From CAYRFU01 sp964423525 (GTDB lineage Bacteria; Vulcanimicrobiota; Xenobia; Xenobiales; JADMJV01), in NCBI GenBank assembly GCA_964423525.1, contig CAYRFU010000274.1, positions 1 to 9,806 on the forward strand: DNA of 9,806 bases. Direction: 5' to 3'. Made by a program: the position numbers and the translations under genes. Under the pieces are notes generated by a model. That model saw only the letters and a list, made by a program, of their open reading frames with translations, had not been told where the DNA came from and made no database searches. Of the stretch, positions 1 through 6,101 are shown piece by piece (positions within the stretch are counted from its first letter, which is position 1; each line of letters starts with the position of its first letter).

Positions 1-892
1 CGGGTGACCAGGAGGGGGCGCGCTCCACCTGGTCCTCGGTCTGGGTCAGTCGCTTCAGATTCTTGCCGTCGGCATCGATGACATAGAGGTCTAGATCAAG
101 ACCGCCGTTTTCATTGGCCACGAAAGCCACTTTGCTTCCGTCGGGGCTCCACACCGGGTCGAGGGCTCGGCCGAGCGGGTTATACAGTTGCTTGTCTTCG
201 CCGGTGGCCACATCAACGACCCATAGCTCGGATAGGGGAAAGCGGCGGTTATGGCGCTCAAAGACAACCTTGCTGCCGTCGGGTGACCACTCGGGATAAC
301 GGTCCCAGTAGGCTCCCACCTCTCCGTCTGTCAGAAGTCGGTCTTTGTCTCCCGAGATATCGGTGATGCGAAGCTGGGGTCCGTCCTCGGTGGCGTTTTC
401 ATAGACGATCTGTTGGCCTTTGGGGTCCCAACTCAGGTGGTCCTGGAAGGCGCCGGGTTTGCCGACCACTTTCTCGTTAAATCCGTTGGAATCCATCACT
501 GCCACCGCGTCTTTGCGGGGGTTGTGGTAGCCCGTGAAGGCGATATGCTCGCCGTCGGGGCTAAACATCGGGCGGCGACCGTTATGGGTTAGCGCTTTGC
601 CTTCTCCACCTTCGACATCGGCAACGTAGACGCCCCAAGAGGGGAGTGGTTTGCCCTCTGGTGTGGTGTAGACGGCGTAGGCTATGGTCTCGCCGTCAGG
701 GCTGAAGTTGGGTTGTCCCACCCACTTGTCCTCGGGACCGAGCTGGGCCAGCACTTCGTGATCCCGGTTGATGATCACCGAGTCGCGGCCTAGCTCCGCC
801 GCTACTTTAGTGCCGTCCGGCGACCACGAGGGGCGGGTGTCTGTGTTTTCGTATGAGAGCGGTTGAACCGGAGGGTTGGTTTGTACCTGCAT
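1..892 (-). CDS. TolB-like PD40 beta-propeller protein (partial, C-terminus outside window)
   Basis: The visible 297 residues contain at least six PD40/WD40-like units with the hallmark W/F-SPDG-x-K/E-(I/V)-A/V, at about residues 21-35, 61-75, 108-121, 153-165 (variant SWDPKG), 200-212 and 247-259. A seventh (PSWSP) begins at the window edge, so a blade ring typical of TolB C-terminal or protease-associated propellers is likely. Each unit is followed by a strand ending in VxD or similar (VYVADVEG, LWVVDVATG, LYVIDADG). The ATG start is supported by AGGAG eight bases upstream. There is no hydrophobic signal peptide: the N-terminus is MQVQTNPPVQ, unlike periplasmic TolB, so it is probably cytoplasmic or exported unconventionally. 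It could be a stand-alone propeller or the start of a longer enzyme such as a peptidase; the missing end would decide. It is divergent from the GAF gene and may share its operator region. Confidence 0.88.
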   Translation of the reverse strand, partial: MQVQTNPPVQPLSYENTDTRPSWSPDGTKVAAELGRDSVIINRDHEVLAQLGPEDKWVGQPNFSPDGETIAYAVYTTPEGKPLPSWGVYVADVEGGEGKALTHNGRRPMFSPDGEHIAFTGYHNPRKDAVAVMDSNGFNEKVVGKPGAFQDHLSWDPKGQQIVYENATEDGPQLRITDISGDKDRLLTDGEVGAYWDRYPEWSPDGSKVVFERHNRRFPLSELWVVDVATGEDKQLYNPLGRALDPVWSPDGSKVAFVANENGGLDLDLYVIDADGKNLKRLTQTEDQVERAPSWSP

Positions 893-955
893 GGGTGTGC
901 TCCTGGTTCAGAATCGCCTTACTCTATTTGTTTCCCGTTTCCCTGATCTGATCCC

Positions 956-977
956 GATGTTACCGTGTGGTAAAATC
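956..977. promoter_or_regulatory. Operator-like inverted repeat overlapping an extended -10 promoter
   Basis: Arms GATGTTACC and GGTAAAATC flank a GTGT centre; 8 of 9 arm positions are complementary, including a perfect TTACC/GGTAA core. The right arm contains TGG followed by TAAAAT (968-976), an extended -10 element (TGn plus 5/6 of TATAAT) directed towards the GAF gene. The opposite strand reads TAACAT at the same place, a weaker -10 towards the propeller gene. An inverted repeat centred on a -10 box between divergent genes is the classic place for a dimeric repressor. No regulator gene is visible in the window, so the binding protein is unknown. Confidence 0.5.
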
Positions 978-1002
978 GCCTGGTGTGAGAGCCCGAATTT
1001 CC

Positions 1003-1016
1003 AGCGTGGCCACGCT
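1003..1016. promoter_or_regulatory. Perfect 14-base palindrome in the divergent spacer
   Basis: AGCGTGG is followed directly by CCACGCT, a perfect palindrome with no spacer. It lies in the probable 5' leader of the GAF transcript, downstream of the -10 box at 971-976. With no loop it would form a poor hairpin, so a second protein-binding site is the more natural reading. Its function is not shown. Confidence 0.3.
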
Positions 1017-1072
1017 TAGGTTTGCGGCCCCCCGATCGTGAAGGAACCGTCGGCCCTAACGTTGAGTGGTGG

Positions 1073-1089
1073 CAGGCTTTGAGAGCCTG
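1073..1089 (+). promoter_or_regulatory. Short leader hairpin before the GAF gene
   Basis: CAGGCT and AGCCTG form a perfect 6-base-pair stem with a TTGAG loop, ending 19 bases before the GTG start. No T-run follows, so it is not an intrinsic terminator. It may be incidental or may affect translation of the GAF gene, whose ribosome site is weak. Confidence 0.2.
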
Positions 1090-1108
1090 AAGACAAAACA
1101 GGGAACCC

Positions 1109-1585
1109 GTGCGCAAGATCACCGGCGATGAAGATTGGGTCCCTAAAGTTGAACAGGCTCTCGCTCTAGAGGGAAGCCTCGAGGACAGAATCCGAACAGC
1201 TTTGGAACGTTTTCTTCAAGAACTCCAAGTGGAGCGCGGCTGTCTTTTACTGGAACGTGCAGGTGAGAATCCCGAACTGCTCCACTGCGGGCCGCCTCAT
1301 CTGGCCGAACGCTTCCCTTTCAGTCGCGCCGTTGTCGACCGGGTCTTGGACGAAGGCAAAGGGATCTACAGTTTCGACTCCAGCGAAGATGAACGGGTTC
1401 AAAGCAGCAAGAGCCTGGTGGGTGTGGGAGCGCGCTCTTTCGCTTGCGTGCCTCTCCGGGAGAACGGCGAGTTCTTGGGGGTCGTCTATATCGATAACCC
1501 TATCGCCCAGGGAGTGTTCACAGAAGGCGGCCTGAACTCGTTGGAGCGTTTCTCACGTCGAATTGTCCAGCACCTTGTGTCCTAG
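1109..1585 (+). CDS. Stand-alone GAF domain protein
   Basis: The product has 158 residues and is essentially one GAF domain (about residues 18-155). An amphipathic helix (LEDRIRTALERFLQELQ) leads into the first strand (RGCLLLE). A central variable loop is followed by the signature GARSFACVPLRENGEFLGVVYIDNP (GARSF at 107-111, CVPLR at 113-117, GVVYIDN at 124-130) and a last helix (LNSLERFSRRIVQ). GAF domains bind small ligands or cyclic nucleotides or act as protein interaction modules. This type resembles the GAF domains found with FHA, adenylate cyclase or sigma-54 activator proteins, but no output domain is attached, so signalling must go through a partner. The GTG start is chosen because an in-frame TGA lies at 1088-1090; the ribosome site is only a weak GGGA five bases upstream. 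The next gene starts 51 bases downstream on the same strand and is a candidate partner. Confidence 0.82.
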   Translation: MRKITGDEDWVPKVEQALALEGSLEDRIRTALERFLQELQVERGCLLLERAGENPELLHCGPPHLAERFPFSRAVVDRVLDEGKGIYSFDSSEDERVQSSKSLVGVGARSFACVPLRENGEFLGVVYIDNPIAQGVFTEGGLNSLERFSRRIVQHLVS

Positions 1586-1636
1586 AAGGAGCTCATCCGA
1601 GCTAAGCCTAAGTTCCCGGGTAGGAGGACTGTAATC

Positions 1637-1984
1637 ATGGCTTTTGACCCTTACGGAAACGCCCCAGGCCGGGACGAACTGAAGAAATCTGGCACCGAAG
1701 ACTGGGTCAACGAAGCTGTGTCCAGCCAGAAGGCGAAAGAAACGGAACTCTTGGCCGTGCTCGGTCAGGAGAGTGCGACCATTGAGGCCGGTCAGAAGGA
1801 CCTGGAGAGCCTCCTGGAACTCCCTCCGGAAGGGACTGGAGGAGAGCCCCCTGCCCCTGACCTTTTCGCCCAGGAAAGGGCCGAGGCTGAGAAGCAAAGG
1901 GCTGCCCTCTCCAACTTGATGGGGGACTTTGAGGCCAACCAGGCTGCCGAGCGCGAGGCTCTCAAGAATCTGTTTGGTAACTAG
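1637..1984 (+). CDS. Small charged helical protein, unknown function
   Basis: I recognise no family. The 115-residue product is rich in Glu, Lys, Ala and Gln and has no cysteine and no membrane segment. Two probable long helices (about 20-62 and 76-113) are separated by a Pro/Gly linker (LPPEGTGGEPPAPD). The second helix has heptad-like spacing (RAEAEKQRAALSNLMGDFEAN), consistent with a coiled coil or helical hairpin. The start is firm: AGGAGG lies nine bases upstream of the ATG. It follows the GAF gene by 51 bases and is probably co-transcribed, so an adaptor or effector for the GAF sensor is a reasonable inference. Its TAG stop shares the CTAG tetranucleotide with the stop of the convergent DICT gene, leaving no room for a terminator between them. 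Confidence 0.78.
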   Translation: MAFDPYGNAPGRDELKKSGTEDWVNEAVSSQKAKETELLAVLGQESATIEAGQKDLESLLELPPEGTGGEPPAPDLFAQERAEAEKQRAALSNLMGDFEANQAAEREALKNLFGN

Positions 1985-3087
1985 GCCAGCGCGGCCGGCA
2001 CCTTCTCAGTGGCTGGAGTTTCGTCGGTGAGAAGGACCGGAATGCGGGTGGAGCGCTGAAGGTCTTTGAGTTGGTAACCCTGCATCCGCTGCAGCAAAGT
2101 CGGCCGTCGGAAGCTTCGTGGCAAGACGATCAGGTCGGCACCGACCTTCTCGGCCCAATAGCCTACTTGAGTCAGGCCCACAGCGTTAGGCAAGACGGCG
2201 TTGGCCTGCAGGCCAAAGGACTCGGCCCGACTTAGAAAGCCGGCCACCCGATTCCTACCCAGGCCCCGCATCCTCGTCCGGTTTAGAATATGGTCGTGGG
2301 GCTCCTTAGCGTTGAGTGGAAAGTAATTGACTAGATACGAGGCGGCCCGCGTATCAAAAATCGTCACCGAGGACTCGAATCTCCGGCACGCGGCAAAAAG
2401 AAAAGGGAGGAGGGTTTCCAGATCTCCGTCGTCTTCGGTCTCGTCAACCAGCAGAACTCGAGCTGGTCGAATCTTGTCGAGCTGGTCAGCGAGTGCCTGC
2501 CCCTGGGGGTTGCAAACCCGTGACCGAATTCCGTCGAGGTAGGTGACACTGGCCTCCACCAGTCGAGTGTCGTCAGAGACGAACCCTGTGAAGATTTTGT
2601 CGGGGTGAGAGATGCCGTGATAGCCAAACAGTTCTGACCGCGACACTTCCCATCCGGCAAAGGCGATAGGGTTGGGACCGGGACCGATGAGAAACCACTG
2701 ATTTTCCAGAGCGTCGTGGTCTTCACGGACCGGGACCCACTCTTCGAGAAAGGGAACTCCCTCGCGTGGATAACCGTGGCCAAAACCGAGCGCCTCCACG
2801 CCTGAGTCTTTCAGGCCCCGGTAGCGTCGGATTTCTTTTTCGAACTTTTCGGCCCGCTGGAAGCCAACGTAGAGTTTCCCGCCAGACTGACGAACATCGT
2901 CCTCAATCAGCCGGCTCTTGTGAAGCATCTCTCGGGAATCGTCGAGGAACGCCGAGCCCTGAAAAAGTTCCCCTTCGGGAGCCACCGCCTCCTGGAGGCG
3001 CTTGAGAAGAGCCCCTAAGCCCCATTTGTCCACCGGGTTTCTGTCTTCTTTGTTGAGCTTCCACTCAAGCTGCGTAGCTTTGTTCAT
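1981..3087 (-). CDS. DICT-like sensory domain fused to a universal-stress-protein-like domain
   Basis: The product has 368 residues. Residues 41-190 resemble the DICT sensory domain known from cyanobacterial and actinobacterial signalling proteins. They contain SREMLHKSRLIED, then YVGFQRAEKFEKEIRRYRGL (73-92), GVEALGFGHG, WFLIGPGPNPIAFAGWE (131-147) and a short FTGFVSDD segment where DICT proteins usually have an aromatic-rich GFWTFDP-type stretch. Residues 208-356 look like a universal stress protein fold: a first strand VLLVDETEDDG, a helix, VTIFDT, a later AEKVGADLIVLPRS (312-325) and a terminal IPVLLTDE. The G-2x-G-9x-G-S/T ATP loop of classical Usp proteins is not seen, so nucleotide binding is doubtful. 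A GTG lies two codons upstream, but GGAGGT overlaps it, so the ATG at 3087, five bases after GGAGG, is the better start. It is a soluble, probably sensory protein with no output enzyme. The domain calls are from pattern memory. Confidence 0.72.
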   Translation of the reverse strand: MNKATQLEWKLNKEDRNPVDKWGLGALLKRLQEAVAPEGELFQGSAFLDDSREMLHKSRLIEDDVRQSGGKLYVGFQRAEKFEKEIRRYRGLKDSGVEALGFGHGYPREGVPFLEEWVPVREDHDALENQWFLIGPGPNPIAFAGWEVSRSELFGYHGISHPDKIFTGFVSDDTRLVEASVTYLDGIRSRVCNPQGQALADQLDKIRPARVLLVDETEDDGDLETLLPFLFAACRRFESSVTIFDTRAASYLVNYFPLNAKEPHDHILNRTRMRGLGRNRVAGFLSRAESFGLQANAVLPNAVGLTQVGYWAEKVGADLIVLPRSFRRPTLLQRMQGYQLKDLQRSTRIPVLLTDETPATEKVPAALA

Positions 3088-3120
3088 AGCCACCTCCCGC
3101 CTCAGGATATCATAGCTTCA

Positions 3121-3151
3121 ATGTTTTGTCTATGTTTTGTGTAGTCTTTGT
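3121..3151. repeat. Three TTTGT repeats in 11-base register upstream of the DICT gene
   Basis: ATGTTTTGT occurs at 3121-3129 and again at 3132-3140, and TTTGT recurs at 3147-3151. The TTTGT cores start at 3125, 3136 and 3147, exactly 11 bases apart, so they lie on one face of the helix. The stretch sits between the end of the pseudopilin cluster and the DICT start, with TATGAT (3112-3117 on the minus strand) as a possible -10. In-phase direct repeats suit an activator site, but the -35 region is poor. Confidence 0.35.
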
Positions 3152-3164
3152 CTTGTGTGGGTCC

Positions 3165-3815
3165 TTAGTTTCGCAGGCCGATCGAAACACGGGTTGTTGC
3201 GATTTCAGGAGCGTCCGAACCGTAGCGCTTCTTCTGCCCTACGAGAGTAACCGTGAGCAGCTTCGACGGATCGGGCTCAAGAACGGCTTCAAAGTTGGTG
3301 ACCTGGCGGGCCAGCACACGACCCATTTGGGTGTAGAAGGGCCAGGGCTGAGGGCCTGAGCCTGAGTCGAAGTTCTCCAGTGGGCCAGCTCTCGTCCGTT
3401 CTGGAGAACTCGCCAGAACCGGCACTTCCACCTCTCGCAGCTCACCCTTTGAAGAGTCGAAATAAAAGACGAGATAACGCTGCCACTGAAGGGTTCCATC
3501 GAGTGGGCTTACGGCAACTCGCCCGTCGTCATAAAGCGCGCTGAGACAGGCTAGCGCCCTTCCATCGGGGGAGATGGTGCAACTATCATAAGGACTTCTC
3601 TGAACTTGCTTGGCAATTCTGGTGGCCGCCACTTCAAGACTTTGCTGGAGTTCGGTCTGAGAATCGACCTTGTGCCAGCTACTCACACCCATACGGAAGA
3701 TAGCATAGATCCCGGCCCGGAGCATCAAAGTCAGAGCGCAGGCCAGGAGAAGTTCCAAGAGGGTGAGCCCGGCGTTGGTCGGCGTTTTACGGTGAGAATA
3801 GGGTCTGTAAAGCAA
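3165..3815 (-). CDS. PilW/GspJ-like minor pseudopilin
   Basis: The 216-residue product has a class III prepilin leader. After a basic leader ending in Gly16 comes LTLLELLLACALTL, with leucine at +1 and glutamate at +5 of the mature protein, as required for prepilin peptidase cleavage, N-methylation and pilin assembly. The 22-residue hydrophobic helix is followed by a Q-rich amphipathic stretch (SSWHKVDSQTELQQSLEVAATRIAKQVQRS), as in PilW/GspJ proteins, and then a beta-rich C-terminal part (WQRYLVFYFD, LLTVTLVGQKK). Cys79 and Cys90 could form a disulfide. The start is a TTG preceded by a purine run (GGAGAGAGAGGGCGGG); it lies inside the restored end of the PilV-like gene (29-base overlap), consistent with translational coupling. 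It is intact and last in the cluster, and probably acts at the inner membrane as a pilus or secretion tip component. Confidence 0.8.
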   Translation of the reverse strand: MLYRPYSHRKTPTNAGLTLLELLLACALTLMLRAGIYAIFRMGVSSWHKVDSQTELQQSLEVAATRIAKQVQRSPYDSCTISPDGRALACLSALYDDGRVAVSPLDGTLQWQRYLVFYFDSSKGELREVEVPVLASSPERTRAGPLENFDSGSGPQPWPFYTQMGRVLARQVTNFEAVLEPDPSKLLTVTLVGQKKRYGSDAPEIATTRVSIGLRN

Positions 3816-4181
3816 CCCGCCCTCTCTCTCCCCAGTGAACCGTCACCTCTACGGCCGGAACGCCCGGCTGACCAGAGTCGGCTACCCTGACCACGAGTTG
3901 ATAGGCACGTCCCTCGACCACGGTGCTAGGGTAGGGGTCCGGTGGGAAACCCCCACCCGGGGATCGGGGGCCCGGCCGTCAAACACTGCGGGTGGTCCAG
4001 GAATAAACGAGACTCCCTGGGATTTGACGCGCTCCAGAAGTTCGCGAGCGACATCGGTCGCGGCGCTGATTTCCTGGGAGCGGGCCATCAGGTCCAATCC
4101 TCCTGTGAAGACACCGATGACGGCCAGTAAGGCTACCGCCAGGAGCCCGACGGTCACCATGATTAAGCCCCGACGGTTCAC
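3787..4181 (-). pseudogene. PilV/GspI-like pseudopilin broken by a -1 frameshift
   Basis: The GTG start overlaps the stop of the PilX-like gene as GTGA. The N-terminus is MNRRG followed by LIMVTVGLLAVALLAVIGVF, a prepilin-like leader and helix lacking Glu at +5, then AATDVARELLERVKSQG, typical of PilV/GspI. The initial frame runs to a TAG at 3882-3884 with an unlikely tail (SHRTPTLAPWSRD). In the -1 frame, coding resumes as GGGFPPDPYPSTVVEG, YQLVVRVAD, VPAVEVTVHW and GRVALQTLFSP, ending at TAA 3787-3789, as expected for a PilV C-terminus. The restored length of 395 bases is one short of a multiple of three, so one base appears to be missing. The switch must fall between 3884 and 3978, most probably in the G/C homopolymer tract 3943-3975. 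This is either true decay or a consensus error; as written, the protein is truncated to 99 residues. Confidence 0.72.
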
Positions 4182-5705
4182 GGTCCTATCCAGCTCACAA
4201 TGGAAACAGGCCCTGTCCCAGCGCCTCCGGTGCCGGTGTCTCTATCGACGAAATCTCTCACATAGGTGATGTGGCTACCGGCCGCTAGATAGATCTCTCC
4301 TGGCTGAAGCTCGAGAGAAAGGTCGTCAGGGTCGGGATTGACGGCTTGCGAACTGCCGTCATCTTTGGCCATCACAGCGCCCTGGAACAGGACCTGATTG
4401 GCTGCGTAAAAGCCGCCATTGGTGTAGACCTGGCCTCGAAAGAAGGAAGCCCCCACCTTATCGGAACTGACGTCGCTGACCAGCGATGTCACCACAGGGT
4501 AAAGGCTCGCCTCTTTGGTGTCGAAGACGGCGTCGACCAGGGCGATAATCGAGCCCGAGTCCCGGTAGGCTTGAATAGCGGCGGGGTCCCCCCCGACTTT
4601 GGAGCCCCACGAGAAAAGGTCTCGCACTTCCTCGAGCTTGCTGGTCATGAAGGCAGCCGTTGGGCCAGATTCGGTTGACAGGCGGGTGATCAGGGCGCCC
4701 AAAACATCCTCTCCCGCTTCCGGCACATAGAGATCGGGATTCCCCGTATTGGCGAGGGTGTGCTTGATTCGCTCCCGATCCAGGCGGCGCGGTCCGGTTG
4801 TTGTGTTGTTGTCCCCCTCGAAGGCGGCCGGGCCATCGCTCAAGAGGCCCTCTTCAAAGTCTTTCAGGCAGGTGAGGGTGGCGTTCCATTTGATGGCGGT
4901 GTCGTCGTTGCCGGCCAGAGCGTCTTGGGCGCCCAGGGTCTCCATGTAGGCGTTGCCGTCAAATCCGGTCAGAGCCGGCGTTGTTGTTGGTGGCCGGGGA
5001 GCCCGAAAGAGTCACCGAGCCCAGACCCCAGTCGAAGGGGTTGCTTCCACCCTGGGCCACGCCGACCGTTCCGGAGATGGTGGCTGTGTCGCCGGGCTGG
5101 CTGTCCCACTTGATGAGCGTCCCGCTGACTGAATCCTGGTTGTTACTATGAATCCCCGCTTACACCGGTTGGGGATCAGCCAGCGACTCGATACCTTTAA
5201 CAACGACGTTGCCGTTGAGTCGAATGCCCCGGCTAGCCAAAAGAGGGACGTCAACATCGGGTGGCCCTCCTCCACCGTTGCTTAGAATCACCTCTAACCG
5301 ACGAGTCCTCCCGTTGAGTTCGGCTAAAACCACTAGATCAGCCGTGAAAGGTGGGACCGTCCCAGGTCCTCTAGGGCCGTCAACAACCCCGGGCCCGGTT
5401 AGGTTATTGACCGAGTCGTTTGGCCCAGGGCTAGCGGTAGCGAAACTGATGGTATAGCTTCCCCTCCCGTTTGGCATGGTTTGGGTCAGGCTTTGAGGCC
5501 CCCAGGCCGAATCCCGACTAAGCTCCGCCTTGGCATAGGCGACTCCAGCCTCTGCAACGTAGAGAGCCGCGACATCTCGATGTCGCATCCAACTGAAGTC
5601 CTTCCCCACCCTGATGATCCAGAGATAGCTGGTCAGGAGGATCACGAGCACGGCGATAAGCAGTAAGCTCGCTACCAGGACGAATCCTCTTCGATGCAAC
5701 CCCAC
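4178..5705 (-). pseudogene. PilX/GspK-like protein with an in-frame stop and a +1 frameshift
   Basis: The N-terminus MGLHRRG followed by FVLVASLLLIAVLVILLTSYLW is a prepilin-type leader without Glu at +5, as in PilX and GspK, and ALYVAEAGVAYAKAEL is the conserved early helix of that group. Translation stops at TAA 5160-5162 after 181 residues, yet the same frame continues with natural protein (SVSGTLIKWDSQPGDTATIS, SNPFDWGLGSVTLSGSP) to a TGA at 4959-4961. The rest is in the +1 frame, open from 5011 downward: LTGFDGNAYMETLGAQDAL and on to VYTNGGFYAANQVLFQGAVM and LQPGEIYLAAGSHITYV, the typical PilX-like C-terminal part. A length of 1528 bases is one more than a multiple of three. One nonsense change (CAA or GAA to TAA) and one extra base between 4962 and 5011 would restore about 508 residues. 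The GTG start lacks a ribosome site; TATAGT lies six bases upstream. Confidence 0.72.
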
Positions 5706-5711
5706 ACCCGG

Positions 5712-5717
5712 ACTATA
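5712..5717 (-). promoter_or_regulatory. Possible -10 box immediately before the PilX-like start
   Basis: The minus strand reads TATAGT (5/6 of TATAAT), and only six bases separate it from the GTG at 5705. Transcription from it would start at or next to the start codon, giving a leaderless message. That would fit the absence of a ribosome site, but no convincing -35 is visible and the upstream gene may simply read through. Confidence 0.22.
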
Positions 5718-5733
5718 TCATGAAAGTCCAGCT

Positions 5734-6030
5734 TTACTGGAGAATGGCCAGAGCGTCCTGGGTCGCCGCCCGAGACTCGGGATGGACAAGAGGCCCTAGA
5801 GCGGCCTTAACGTCGCTTTGAACCCCCGGGTAAAGCACTTCCGGTAGCTGAGCTATGACCCCGAGAGTGGCCATTCGGCTGTCTTGCGGATGGGAGCTGC
5901 TAGAAGCTCTCTCCGACCCCTGGCGCCGATTACGGCCGAGTTCTGGTCCGACCGGTTGCCCGCGCCGCATTTTGGGAATCGCCTGGCAGACAGAGGTATA
6001 GGCCTTTTGCTGGACAGTGCTTGTCACCAT
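5734..6030 (-). CDS. Small protein with a HEAT-like C-terminus, unknown function
   Basis: The 98-residue product has a basic, Ser-rich first half with no hydrophobic segment (KMRRGQPVGPELGRNRRQ, then ERASSSS). The second half is helical with HEAT-like alternation (HPQDSRMATLGVIAQLPEVL, GVQSDVKAALGPLVHPESRA, ATQDALAILQ). The stop lies 28 bases before the PilX-like start on the same strand, so it may be the first gene of the pseudopilin cluster. The ATG at 6030 has no ribosome site, which lowers confidence in the start; an internal ATG at residue 21 is an alternative. A weak stem (5727-5741, five base pairs) spans the stop codon, with no useful T-run. It could be the remnant of a longer HEAT-repeat protein. 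Confidence 0.45.
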   Translation of the reverse strand: MVTSTVQQKAYTSVCQAIPKMRRGQPVGPELGRNRRQGSERASSSSHPQDSRMATLGVIAQLPEVLYPGVQSDVKAALGPLVHPESRAATQDALAILQ

Positions 6031-6033
6031 GGT

Positions 6034-6061
6034 TTGAGTCTAAGGCCAGGCACGGAAAAAT
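6034..6061 (+). promoter_or_regulatory. Weak sigma-70-type promoter candidate for the VOC gene
   Basis: TTGAGT (6034-6039, 4/6 of the -35 consensus) and AAAAAT (6056-6061, 4/6 of the -10) are separated by 16 bases, about 40 bases before the VOC start. The match is modest and could be chance. Confidence 0.25.
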
Positions 6062-6074
6062 TTCTGAAGGGCAA

Positions 6075-6101
6075 GACCTGACACCTGGGAACACTCAGGT
6101 C
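6075..6101 (+). promoter_or_regulatory. Perfect 7-base inverted repeat abutting the VOC start codon
   Basis: GACCTGA (6075-6081) and TCAGGTC (6095-6101) are perfectly complementary around a 13-base spacer and end at the base before the ATG at 6102. As RNA this would be a stem against the start codon, with the only ribosome-site-like GGGA (6087-6090) in its loop. As DNA it would be an operator with about 20 bases between half-site centres, two helical turns. Either could regulate the VOC gene. Confidence 0.4.

Noticed and set aside
1981..2010. Bidirectional terminator at the convergent gene junction
   Set aside because: Only short GGCC self-complementary bits are seen, with no stable stem plus T-run.
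3943..3975. Programmed -1 frameshifting in the PilV-like gene
   Set aside because: No X-XXY-YYZ slippery heptamer is in register (the zero frame reads GTG GGG GTT), and no stimulatory structure or biological reason is evident. An indel in homopolymers is simpler.
3835..4269. A 144-codon plus-strand open frame in the pseudopilin cluster
   Set aside because: It is Arg/Ser/Pro-rich without structure and lies opposite the recognisable PilV-like frame.
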